The position numbers and the translations under genes were made by a program. A model generated the notes under the pieces. That model was given only the letters and a program-made list of their open reading frames with translations, was not told the origin of the DNA and did not search any database. Of a stretch of DNA of 64,000 nt, positions 25,817 through 34,719 are shown one piece after another (within the stretch, counting starts at the first letter, position 1; the number at the start of each line of letters is the position of its first letter). This DNA comes from Aureococcus anophagefferens (Eukaryota; Sar; Pelagophyceae; Pelagomonadales; Pelagomonadaceae): the NCBI RefSeq assembly GCF_000186865.1, contig NW_008705566.1, positions 1,478,650-1,542,649 of the forward strand, written 5' to 3'.

Positions 25817-27868
25817 ATGGGTAAGAAAGGAAAGAAGTCGCGGAAGCCGGCCAGCGCGGCGACCGCGCCGCCGACACCGGACTGGTCCGTGGACACGCCG
25901 AGCGCGCCTGACATCACGGACGATGCGCTGCGCCAAGACGCTGAGCCCTACATGAACGCCGCCCGGCCCCTCGAGGTGGGCCCCGACGGGCGTTCGTTCG
26001 TCGGCCACCGCATGTCGGAAGCGCTCGGGCCGGTCGCGCAGCGCGCGTTCGCCGGCGAGGCGGAGGCCCAGTTCCAATTCGGCGAGGCGTACATGCGCTC
26101 GCCTTCGGCCGTGGACCGGCTCCATCTAGTCGGCCAGGCGGCGAACGAGCCGAACGAACCGGAGGCCTCGCGCTTGTTCGCCCAGGCGGCGGCGCAGGGC
26201 CACGCGGGCGCCCAGTACGCCCTCGGGCGCCTCTGCGAGGACCGCGGCGCCGACGCCGAGGCCGCGCGCTGGTTCGAGCGCGCGGCGGACGGCGGCCACG
26301 AGATCGCCCGCGAGTGGCGCGCCCGGCGCGCGACGCGCGTCTGCGCGAACTGCGGCGCCTACGACAAGAGCAACAAGCAGTGCGCCGGGTGCCTGACCGT
26401 CGCGTTCTGCGGCGCCGAGTGCCAGCGCGACTTCTGGCCGCGGCACAAGGCGACGTGCAAGGCGCTCCGCGCGGCGAAGGCGGAGGCCGCGCGCGCCGAG
26501 CGCGCCGCCGCCGACGCGGACGCGGCGGTCCTCGAGAGCGGCGCGGACACGATCAGCGACACCTCGGTCTTTTGTCGGATCACGCCGAATAAAGTTTCGG
26601 ACGACGCGCACAGCCGCTTCCAGTACCAGAAGATGCTCGGCGACCGCCACTTCAAGGACGGCGACCTCGCCGGGGCCCTCGCGCACTACTCGAACGCCGT
26701 CGGCATCTGGGACGGCGAGGTCGCGGAGGCGCACCGCTCCGCGAACAAGAGCGTCATGGCCGCGTGCCTGTCCAACCGGTCCCTGGTCCAGCACAAGAAA
26801 GCGGACCACGAGGCCGCGCTCGCGGACGCCGAGCGGGCGCTCGACGTCGACGCGACCTTCGCGAAGGCGCACCTGCGCGCGGCCGCCGCGCTCGACGCGC
26901 TCGGCCGCGGCGACGACGCGGCCGAGCGGCGGCGCGCGGCGGCGCGCCTCGTCGCCGCGGAGAAGCGCGCGAAGGCGGAGCGGCCGCGCGTCGCGGCGCT
27001 CGGCGGCGCGGCGGACCGCGACGACGACGCCTTCGCGGACCTGACGGACGGGCGCGACCCCCTGGACGTGGCGATCGGCAAGCTCGCGAAATCGCACCGC
27101 ACGACGTTCGGCGCGCCGTACGACTTCGTCGTCGACATGCTCAAGAGCGTCGACGACCGAGCCCTCGCGCGCGCCGTCAAGGTGATCGCGCTCGAAGGGC
27201 AGCTGCTCCGTCGGGCCGTCAAGTGCCGGCAGAAGGGAGACCAGCAGACGTCCGTCGCCTGCGAGCTCTGCGTCGCCGCCGCCGACCTCCGCCTCGCGCG
27301 GCACGGACGCGCCCCGCACGTGGTGCTGAACGACTGGTACGACGCCGGCAGGTGCTACAAAAACGCAAAGGAAATTCTATACGACATCCTCAATCGAGCA
27401 GACACCATGGACAGGTCCCTCGCGTTGCGCGCATACGAGCTCGGGTGCGGCGAGCCGCAGCTCGATCCGCACGGCGATTTCCACTTTAACGTCGGGCTGC
27501 ACTGCCGGAATCATGACCGCTGGACCGACGCGGCCGCCCTCTGGGGGATCTCCTGCGACCGGGGCAACGGCGACGCCATGGGCGAGCTCAGCCGTCTCCT
27601 CCTGGTCGGCGCCCCGGGCGTGCCGGCCGACCGGCCGCGGTGCCTCGACCTGTTCCGGCGCGCCGAGGCGACGGTCGGGCGGCCCACGGGGAGCCCGTGC
27701 TGCGACTACCGAATCAAGCAGATGCGACACTTCCTCTCGGTTGTGCGGCAGCTCGATGCGCGCGGGGGCAGTCTTGCGGTGCTCGCCGGCTTCTATGGGA
27801 ATGGGCGCGACGCCTCCCTTTACTCGAGCGCGGCCGCGGCCGCGCGCGAAGTCCGCAGCGGATCCTGA
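25817..27868 (+). CDS. Sel1-repeat / MYND zinc-finger / TPR protein
   Basis: The ATG at 25817 (MGKKGKKSRKPAS) is preferred; the frame is open 16 codons upstream. The 683-residue protein holds Sel1-like repeats at ~80-165 (AGEAEAQFQFGEAYM, ARLFAQAAAQGHAGAQYALG type). A MYND zinc finger with the CxxC...CxxC...CxxxC...HxxxC pattern follows (CANCGAYDKSNKQC ... FWPRHKATC, ~176-215). A TPR pair lies at ~270-370 (GDRHFKDGDLAGALAHYSNAV). The C-terminal ~200 residues return to Sel1-like helices. MYND fingers bind proline-rich partners; this organisation is frequent in microalgal scaffold proteins. The final ~18 codons run into a direct repeat, so the true C-terminus could differ if the repeat reflects splicing. 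Confidence 0.82.
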   Translation: MGKKGKKSRKPASAATAPPTPDWSVDTPSAPDITDDALRQDAEPYMNAARPLEVGPDGRSFVGHRMSEALGPVAQRAFAGEAEAQFQFGEAYMRSPSAVDRLHLVGQAANEPNEPEASRLFAQAAAQGHAGAQYALGRLCEDRGADAEAARWFERAADGGHEIAREWRARRATRVCANCGAYDKSNKQCAGCLTVAFCGAECQRDFWPRHKATCKALRAAKAEAARAERAAADADAAVLESGADTISDTSVFCRITPNKVSDDAHSRFQYQKMLGDRHFKDGDLAGALAHYSNAVGIWDGEVAEAHRSANKSVMAACLSNRSLVQHKKADHEAALADAERALDVDATFAKAHLRAAAALDALGRGDDAAERRRAAARLVAAEKRAKAERPRVAALGGAADRDDDAFADLTDGRDPLDVAIGKLAKSHRTTFGAPYDFVVDMLKSVDDRALARAVKVIALEGQLLRRAVKCRQKGDQQTSVACELCVAAADLRLARHGRAPHVVLNDWYDAGRCYKNAKEILYDILNRADTMDRSLALRAYELGCGEPQLDPHGDFHFNVGLHCRNHDRWTDAAALWGISCDRGNGDAMGELSRLLLVGAPGVPADRPRCLDLFRRAEATVGRPTGSPCCDYRIKQMRHFLSVVRQLDARGGSLAVLAGFYGNGRDASLYSSAAAAAREVRSGS

Positions 27869-27951
27869 GCCCGCGGCGGGGCCGCGGCCGCGCTCGCCGC
27901 CGCCGCCGCGAAGTAAGTCGCAAAGTCCGCAGCGGATCCTGAGCCCGCGGC
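27847..27951. repeat. 31-bp direct repeat spanning the stop of the Sel1/MYND gene
   Basis: Copies at 27847-27877 and 27921-27951 are identical and start 74 bp apart. The first contains the stop codon of the upstream gene; the second is followed by an open frame reading ADPEPAAAPPDPS and ending SEERTED-stop near 28060, which looks like a genuine acidic tail. A GTAAGT precedes the second copy. The rest of the gap to 28200 shows no gene. Confidence 0.85.
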
Positions 27952-28200
27952 GGCGCCGCCGGACCCGTCCGCGGCGGAGGCGCCGGGCCTCGTGGCCCGC
28001 GTCGCGGGCCGCGTCGGCGGCTGGTTGCGGCGCGGCAGCGAGGAGCGCACCGAGGACTAGTAAAAGCTGCACGATGATGTCGACGTTGAAGTGGATTCAC
28101 ACTGATTCCACAATCACGAGTTCGCAAGCTCTTGGAAGAGAAAGGCTGCCCTGACTCACCTCGACGGCGCGACGCAGTGCCTTCCAACCATCCAGCAAGC

Positions 28201-29281
28201 ATGGGCCTCTTCCAATCCAAGGAGGGCGACACGCTGGACGGCAAATTTACGACGGCCGCCGCGCTCAAGGCCAAGGTCAAGGCGGATCACAACTGCAAGC
28301 GGCGCTGGAAGGACCTGCCGGTGCCCCCCTTCTTCAACGACGAGGCGGCCGAGGCGTTCGAGGCGCTCGAGACGCGCGCCGACGACGTGATCCTCGCGTC
28401 GCCCATGAAGGCGGGCACGACGTGGGTCCACAAAATTCTCGCGCTCATGCTCCACGGCCTCGACGACGCGGGCGAACCGATCGAGCCGTCGTCGGACATG
28501 CTCCGGCGCGTGCTCAAGGGCAACATGCGCGCCGCGGCGCCCGCAGCGCGTCCCGCGCGCGAGCGCCTCCCGCCCGGTCGCTCGTCCCGCGCGACCCGAC
28601 GCGCGCCGCCGCAGCTACCCCGACGCGCTGCCCATGACGACGCCGTGGTTCCCCTCGTTCATGGGCGGCTTCCTCTCCTACGCGGACCTCGTCGCTTTGC
28701 CGGAGCCGCGCCTGTTCACGACGCACTTCCCGGGGCGGCACCTGCCGGCGACGCTCACGGACCCGGAGCACGGCCAGGGCCGGCTGGTTTTGGTGCTTCG
28801 CAACCCCAAGGACATGTGCGCGTCCCTGCACTTCTTCCGCGGCGAGGCGAAGGACGGCTGGCTCGGCAACGAGCACGGGCCGGGCTCCATCGCGCGCTTC
28901 TGCGCGCCCGACAGCCCGAACCCCTACGGCTCCTTCTTCACCTACGTCAACGAGGCGGAGCGCGTCGCCGCGCCGCTCATCGCGAAGGACCGCTGCCTCG
29001 TGGTCTACTACGAGCGCCTCAAGCTCGACCTGCACGCGGAGCTCGAGCGCATCGCCGCGTTCCTGCGGTGCCCGCTGCCGCCCGCGAAGCGCGACGCGCT
29101 CGCGGCCGCCGTCTCCTTCTCGTCCATGGCCGGCAACCACATGGCCACGCGCAAGGGCGAGATCGGCGACTGGAAGAACCACCTCACCGACGCCGAGTGG
29201 GCCCCCGTCGACGAGGCCGTCGCCGCGCGGCTCGCGGACAGCAAGCTCTACGAGCCCCTCGCCGAGTACGCCCGCCGGTGA
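28201..29281 (+). CDS. Cytosolic-type sulfotransferase, two exons
   Basis: Exon 1 starts at ATG 28201 (MGLFQSKEGDTLDGKF) and carries the PAPS-binding loop ILASPMKAGTTWVHKIL. Exon 2, in another frame, carries the 3'-phosphate site LVLVLRNPKDMCASLHFF, VYYERLK and the terminal RKGEIGDWKNHLT signature. These are the diagnostic SULT motifs, so a splice must join the frames between about 28530 and 28611. CCGCCGCAG at 28603-28611 is the likely acceptor, continuing YPDALPMTTPW; the donor is ambiguous. The enzyme transfers sulfuryl groups from PAPS to small hydroxylated acceptors in the cytosol; the acceptor is unknown. An N-terminal MG could be myristoylated. Confidence 0.82.
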
Positions 29282-29505
29282 TCGACGACGTCGCGCCGGC
29301 GGGCCCCGGGCTTCCTTTTGTTTTATGCGCTGCATAAAGCTTTTTTTTTAACTTGACGAACACGGTCGGAAGTGCATCTACAATGAAGTGCTGCCTGGTC
29401 GGCTGGAGGTGTTTCTCCCGGCGCCTAAGCTTCAGCCCCGAGGGCGCGATGGCTAACGTCAACGTACAAGTTGAAGAACGAGGTTCGATAGCTTGACGAT
29501 TGACG

Positions 29506-31272
29506 ATGGGTCTGACGAAGTTCGCGATAGCGCTGCTCGTCAGTGCGCAGGCCCTGCGCCTGGCTCAAAAGCCGTCGCGCTGCAGCACGCGATTACATTC
29601 CAACGCCGCCCCGGCGGAGGAGATCGAGCGCCGGCGGAACCTGGCGATCATCAGCCACCCCGACGCGGGCAAGACGACGCTCACGGAGAAGCTGCTGCTC
29701 TACGGCGACGCGATCCAGCAGGCGGGCATGGTCAAGGCGCGGGCCAACGGGCGGTCGTCGACGTCCGACTTCCTCAAGATGGAGCGCGAGCGCGGCATCT
29801 CGATTTCGAGCACGTGCCTCACGTTCGAGTACGGCGCGTCGCGCGTGAATTTGATGGACACGCCGGGCCACGCGGACTTTAGCGAGGACACGTACCGCAC
29901 GCTGAGCGCCGCGGACAACGCCGTCATGCTCGTCGACGGCGGCAAGGGCCTCGAGCCGCAGACGCGGAAGCTTTTTGGGGTGGCGCAGCGGTCGCGGCTG
30001 CCCGTGTTCACGTTCGTCAACAAGCTCGACCGCCCGGCCATGTCGCCCTGGGAGGTCCTGGACGAGATCGCCGCGGAGTTCGGGCTGGAGACGGCCGTGC
30101 GCACCTGGCCCATCGGCGACGGCGAGCGGTTCCGGGGCGTGCTCGACGTCGAGTCCGACCAGGTCTGGATCTACGAGCGGGGTGCGCGCGGCGACAAGGC
30201 GAGCGTCACCAAGATCGACTACGCCGACGAGGCCGCCGTGGCCGCGGCCGTCGGCGACGAGGAGCTCGTCGCCCAGCTCGCGGAGGACCGCGAGATGATC
30301 GCGGAGCTGACGCCCGCGCTCGACGACGAGCTCCTGAAGACGGGCGCGATGACCGCGGTCTACTTCGGGTCGGCCATGAGCGACGCCGGCGTCGAGCCCT
30401 TCCTCGACGAGTTCATCTCCCTGGGGTCGCGGCCCGCGCCGCGGACGCTGCGCGCGAGGAAGGCCGAGGAGGAGAAGACGCAGCTCGCGCCGACGGGCGA
30501 CGAGTTCGCGGGCTACGTCTTCAAGATGCAGGCGAACCTGGATCCGAAGCACCGCGACTGCATGGCCTACGTGCGCATCGTCTCCGGCAAGTTCACCAAG
30601 GGCATGAAGGTCACGCACGCGCGCACGGGGCGGCCGCTCACGCTCGCGACCGCGGCGATGCTCTTCGGGTCCGGCAAGGACACGATCCAGGACGCCTTCC
30701 CCGGCGACATCATCGGCCTGAACAACCCGGCGGGGGGGCTCTTCCAGATCGGCGACGCGCTCCACAGCGGCGCGGCATCCGTCGCGTTCGAGCCCATCCC
30801 GTCGTTCTCGCCCGAGTGCTTCGGCTACCTGCGGCCCACGGAGGTCGGCGCGTCGAAGAAGTCCTTCCAGAAGGGCGTGGACCAGCTCCTGGCCGAGGGC
30901 GCCGTCCAGCGCCTCAAGCAGCGCGGCTCCGGCGACGGCGAGGACCCGCTCCTCGCGGCCGTCGGCGAGCTCCAGTTCGAGGTCGTCGTCGACCGCATGC
31001 AGGGCGAGTACGGCGTCGCCTGCGCCATCGAGCGCGTCTCCTACACCATCGCGCGCTGGGCCCAGCCCGAGCTTTCGCCCGAGGACGCCTGGGCCGTCGT
31101 CGACCGCGCGCGCGGCGAGGGCGCGCTCACGGGCGTCTTCTTCGCGGAGGACGTCTTCCAGCGGCCCGTCCTCCTCTTCCGCAACCAGTTCACGGTCGAC
31201 CGCCTCGAGAACGACGCGGACCTCGACCTCGGGCTCAAGCCCTGGGCCCTGCCCCCCGCGAACGCGCCGTAA
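29506..31272 (+). CDS. prfC: Peptide chain release factor 3, probably plastid-targeted
   Basis: The 588-residue single-exon GTPase has G1 SHPDAGKTTLTEKLL, switch I ERGISISS, G3 DTPGHADFSEDTYRTL and G4 FVNKLDRP. It also has the RF3-specific GYVFKMQANLDPKHRD, VTHARTGRPL and PECFGYLRP-type segments, over the whole bacterial RF3 length. RF3 recycles RF1/RF2 from terminated ribosomes. The first ~40 residues (FAIALLVSAQALRLAQKPSRCSTRL) form a hydrophobic signal-like helix followed by a basic Ser/Thr-rich stretch. This suits import into a complex plastid, though no clear ASAF site is visible. ATG 29506 is used. Origin from the cyanobacterial or another bacterial lineage is likely. Confidence 0.92.
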   Translation: MGLTKFAIALLVSAQALRLAQKPSRCSTRLHSNAAPAEEIERRRNLAIISHPDAGKTTLTEKLLLYGDAIQQAGMVKARANGRSSTSDFLKMERERGISISSTCLTFEYGASRVNLMDTPGHADFSEDTYRTLSAADNAVMLVDGGKGLEPQTRKLFGVAQRSRLPVFTFVNKLDRPAMSPWEVLDEIAAEFGLETAVRTWPIGDGERFRGVLDVESDQVWIYERGARGDKASVTKIDYADEAAVAAAVGDEELVAQLAEDREMIAELTPALDDELLKTGAMTAVYFGSAMSDAGVEPFLDEFISLGSRPAPRTLRARKAEEEKTQLAPTGDEFAGYVFKMQANLDPKHRDCMAYVRIVSGKFTKGMKVTHARTGRPLTLATAAMLFGSGKDTIQDAFPGDIIGLNNPAGGLFQIGDALHSGAASVAFEPIPSFSPECFGYLRPTEVGASKKSFQKGVDQLLAEGAVQRLKQRGSGDGEDPLLAAVGELQFEVVVDRMQGEYGVACAIERVSYTIARWAQPELSPEDAWAVVDRARGEGALTGVFFAEDVFQRPVLLFRNQFTVDRLENDADLDLGLKPWALPPANAP

Positions 31273-31399
31273 GGCCCGCGCGTCACCGTAGACTTCACCA
31301 TCGTGACGCTATTTTTATTGATGAAAAATCCTTGCTTGGTTGTGCTCATGTGATGGTTACGGCGAGGTAGGCAGCCGCGCGTCTCGAGCCGTCGCAGCC

Positions 31400-32899
31400 A
31401 TGAACTACGGCGCGACGGGCAGTTCGACCTTCGGCGGCAGCCGGCCGCGCCTGCCGGAGCACCAGAGCTCGCTGCTCAGCGACATCGCCATGCTCAACCA
31501 GGAGGAGAAGGAGGAGAGCGCGCTCCTCAAGGAGATGGAGGCCCAGGACGCGGATCCGTCGCCGTCTAAGGCCCTGGAGAAAATCGAGCAGGGCGAGGAC
31601 GGCGCCGACGAGGACTGGAACGCCCACTCGCACGCGCTGACGTGCAACGCGACGGCGACGATCCAGGTCCGCGAGACGCTCGACGTCTTCAACATGCTCG
31701 ACGCGGACCGCAACGGCAACGTGTCCGTCGAGGAGCTGCTCGCGGCGTCGAAGTCGCCCTACGTCGTGCGCCTGCTGCGGTCGACGAACAACTTCGTCCT
31801 GCTGTCGCTGATCCGGTCCATGGAGGACCGGGACCAGTTCCTGCGGATGTTCCGCGAGCTCGACCCGAACGACGACAAGCAGATCAGCGAGGAGGAGTGG
31901 TGCGAGTTCGTCAAGGACATCGCCCACCAGCGCGTCTGCTACCTGAAGCGCATCGGCCTGACGAGCGGCCGCTGCTTCTGGGGCCGGGGGTTCCGCAACG
32001 ACTTCGCCTACCACCTCTACAACACGCACCCCCTGCTCCAGTTCTGCTACCGCGACCCGGACTACCCCTGCTCGACGCACCAGCTCGTCGGCAAGGAGCT
32101 GGTGACGCTCGCCGCGACGCTGTTCCTGTCCGTGAGCGCGGCCGCGGCGCTCGGCGTCGACGCGCGGTGCAACGGGTCCTCCGTGCCCTTCGGGGAGCTC
32201 ATGCGCGAGTACGCCGTGACCTGCGGCACGGTGACGCTGCCCGTCATGGCGCTGGACCGCGCCCTCTTCTACGCCATCGTCTGCCCCTGCTACGTCTTCG
32301 ACAAGGGCTCGCGGAACCCCTACGAGCAGAAGCTCATGGACTGGGTCGGGCGGATGATGACCTTCTCCAACGCGACGATCTGGGCGGCGCTGATCCTGCT
32401 CTTCCTGGCGAACGTGTCGTTCCTGCTCAAGGCCGGCAACGAGAGCGGCTGCTTCCTGCTCATCTTCGCGTTCTCGCGGCTGAACCACTACGTGCTCGTG
32501 CCCGTCGCCATGATCCTCCAGCCCTTCAACCCCTACGTCAATGACCCCAACGTGTGCAAGTACACGGGCGTCGGGCGCTACAACGTCGAGCGCAAGAACG
32601 CGAGGCGCCACGCGCTCAAGAAGCACGAGTCCATGAAGGACCACATCGGCCTCCTCGCCAAGGAGGTCGGCGACGCCGCGTCGCCCGTGAACACGGAGCG
32701 GGCCCACAAGTTCTTCAAGGACAGCATGCGCGCGGGGAAGGCGAAGCCGTCCTTCGTGCGGCACCCGGACGACAGCCACGAGGGCGAGGCCATGCTCGTC
32801 CACCTGGACGCGGTCGTCGCGCACCACGAGGGCGGCGACCACTTCCTCCCGGACGCCGGCGACGTCCCCGACGAGCAACCGTCGGGCTGCGCGTGCTAA
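31400..32899 (+). CDS. EF-hand multi-pass membrane protein (hypothetical)
   Basis: The 499-residue protein starts at ATG 31400. The cytosolic N-terminus is acidic (QEEKEESALLKEMEAQ). Two EF-hands follow: DADRNGNVSVEEL (~105) and DPNDDKQISEEEW (~155), both with canonical loop acids, so Ca2+ binding is expected. The second half has about four hydrophobic segments (ELVTLAATLFLSVSAAAAL; VTLPVMALDRALFYAIV; TIWAALILLFLANVSFLL; FLLIFAFSRLNHYVLVPVAM) and a Lys/His-rich tail. It could be a Ca2+-regulated channel or transporter, but no family motif is seen. Its stop lies 8 bp from the convergent MFS gene. Confidence 0.75.
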   Translation: MNYGATGSSTFGGSRPRLPEHQSSLLSDIAMLNQEEKEESALLKEMEAQDADPSPSKALEKIEQGEDGADEDWNAHSHALTCNATATIQVRETLDVFNMLDADRNGNVSVEELLAASKSPYVVRLLRSTNNFVLLSLIRSMEDRDQFLRMFRELDPNDDKQISEEEWCEFVKDIAHQRVCYLKRIGLTSGRCFWGRGFRNDFAYHLYNTHPLLQFCYRDPDYPCSTHQLVGKELVTLAATLFLSVSAAAALGVDARCNGSSVPFGELMREYAVTCGTVTLPVMALDRALFYAIVCPCYVFDKGSRNPYEQKLMDWVGRMMTFSNATIWAALILLFLANVSFLLKAGNESGCFLLIFAFSRLNHYVLVPVAMILQPFNPYVNDPNVCKYTGVGRYNVERKNARRHALKKHESMKDHIGLLAKEVGDAASPVNTERAHKFFKDSMRAGKAKPSFVRHPDDSHEGEAMLVHLDAVVAHHEGGDHFLPDAGDVPDEQPSGCAC

Positions 32900-32907
32900 C
32901 CGAATTG

Positions 32908-34551
32908 TTAGACCATCTCCACCTCGGGCTCGCCCAGCGACGGCGAAAAGGCCGCGGCCTCGTCGACGTCGCCGCCGTCCGACGGCGAGGGCGACGCGGG
33001 CTCGTCGTCCGCGTCTCGGGACGCGTAGAGGCCCGCGCCCGTGCAGAGGCTGATGGAGACCATGGCCGCGCGCGCACCGTACGGGAGGAGCGTAAAAGCC
33101 CCGGGGCACTTCTGCTCCGTCGCGTCGCTTTCCGCGTCCCGCCGCGCCGCGAGCGCGCTCGACCACAGGGATCCGCCGAGGAGCGGGCCGAGCGCGCGCA
33201 TGAAGGCCGCCATGGACTGGCCCATGCCGTTGACCGCGCCGATGTCGCCCGTCGGCGCGCTCGAGTTGACGATGATCATGACCGCCGTGAACGCGGTCGT
33301 CTGTATGACCCGGGCCCCGAAATACGCCGCGAACAACATCGGCCACGTCCGCGGCAGCACGGGGATGGTCATGCCGAGGGGTACGTTCAAAAAGTTCATG
33401 GCGAAAAAAGCGAATCGCAGACTCGTCCGCCGGATGAAGCGCGGCGCGACCGCGGCGCCGACGAAGACGCTCGTCCCCGTCGCGGAGAGGAACGTGCCGA
33501 TCGTCTCCGGCGTCCAGCCCGCGCAGCCCCGCGCGTAGAGCGGGAAGAGCTCGTCGAACAGAATCTGGCCGCCGGCCATGGACGCGTACGACAAGCACGC
33601 CAGAACGGGCCCGCGCCGCCTCCAGACGGGGACGCGCGCCGCCTCCGGTTCCTCGTCGACGTCCTCGTCGGCGTCGACGGACGCGTACTTCTTCGTCGCC
33701 GGGGCCGCCGAATCGTCCTCGATCAGGAGCTGCGCCGCGACGACGGTGAGGAGCTGGAACGCGGCGCAGACCAGCAGCGGCAGCGCGTAGGGGAACGCGC
33801 GCCAGAACCGCGCGGAGAACGCGCGCGGCCACGAGTCCGCGGGCCGCGCGAGCGCGCCGCCGAGCGACGACGCTGAGACGATGCCCAGTCCGAAACCCAG
33901 CGGCATGACCGCAAAGGCCGTGGGCCGGTTGCTCTCGTCGGTCATCTGCGTGAGGTACGACTTCATGACGCCGATGTTGCCGTTGAGCAGGCCGCAGAGC
34001 AGGCGCGCGCCCAACGCCCAGGCGACGCTCCGCGACAGCGCGAAGGCGACGGAGCTCAGCGTCGTGCCCACGGAGCCCAGCACGAGGCAGCGCTTGCAGC
34101 CGTAGAAATCCGCGGCGCGGCCCCAGGAGTAGCTGCTCACGACCTGCGCCGCGAAGAAGGACGCGCCGAGCACGCCGCTCCAGAAGCCGACGCGCCGCTC
34201 GCTCACGCCGAAATCCCGCAGCATGAACACGACGAAGGGAAACAGGACCGTGGCGTTGAGCGCCTCGCTGATCTGGATCATGAAGACCACGCCCATGGCC
34301 CACCAGTTGAGCGGCGTGATGGCGTCGGGTTGCAAGGCATTGGCGGCGCACGCGTCCGACGTCGTGGCGCTCTTCTCCGCAGCGTCGCGTTGCAAGGCTG
34401 TTCCATGGGTGTCTGCGCACCTTTCTGCGCCTGCGTTCGCGGAGATTGTGGCGCACCCACCGTGCTCCAGCGGTGGAATACCGCGGCACATCGCCACCTC
34501 TTCTTGGGGCTGGGGCTGCTCCCACAATGATGACGGCCGCTTGAACAACAT
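32908..34551 (-). CDS. MFS transporter, ZIFL / tetracycline-efflux-like
   Basis: The 547-residue protein has about twelve membrane segments in two bundles. Between TM2 and TM3 is WGRAADFYGCKRCLVLGSVG, a version of the MFS G-x-x-x-D-x-x-G-R-R loop. GLLNGNIGVMKSYLTQMTDE-x-NRPTAF matches the zinc-induced-facilitator-like / Tet subfamily. The central loop (SAAPATKKYASVDADEDVDEE) is acidic and the C-terminus ends in acidic Pro/Ser repeats. The ~75 N-terminal residues before the first TM are Cys-rich and poorly typical; an internal start at MCRGIPP or MGVVFMIQ is possible. ZIFL proteins export Zn-chelators, potassium or organic anions; the substrate here is unknown. Confidence 0.85.
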   Translation of the reverse strand: MLFKRPSSLWEQPQPQEEVAMCRGIPPLEHGGCATISANAGAERCADTHGTALQRDAAEKSATTSDACAANALQPDAITPLNWWAMGVVFMIQISEALNATVLFPFVVFMLRDFGVSERRVGFWSGVLGASFFAAQVVSSYSWGRAADFYGCKRCLVLGSVGTTLSSVAFALSRSVAWALGARLLCGLLNGNIGVMKSYLTQMTDESNRPTAFAVMPLGFGLGIVSASSLGGALARPADSWPRAFSARFWRAFPYALPLLVCAAFQLLTVVAAQLLIEDDSAAPATKKYASVDADEDVDEEPEAARVPVWRRRGPVLACLSYASMAGGQILFDELFPLYARGCAGWTPETIGTFLSATGTSVFVGAAVAPRFIRRTSLRFAFFAMNFLNVPLGMTIPVLPRTWPMLFAAYFGARVIQTTAFTAVMIIVNSSAPTGDIGAVNGMGQSMAAFMRALGPLLGGSLWSSALAARRDAESDATEQKCPGAFTLLPYGARAAMVSISLCTGAGLYASRDADDEPASPSPSDGGDVDEAAAFSPSLGEPEVEMV

Positions 34552-34719
34552 TCTTGAAGTTTATTGGAGTGATTTCCGCGACCCAAGAAGTGACCCAAGC
34601 CGAGACGCCCTTCGCGCGACCCCCACGACGAAGGAGAGACAGCGAACCGGGTTAGATCCGCGCCGGGGGACTTGGGGACGACGGCGCCGGGGGACAGGGG
34701 AGGCGCGCGGCCGCCGCGC

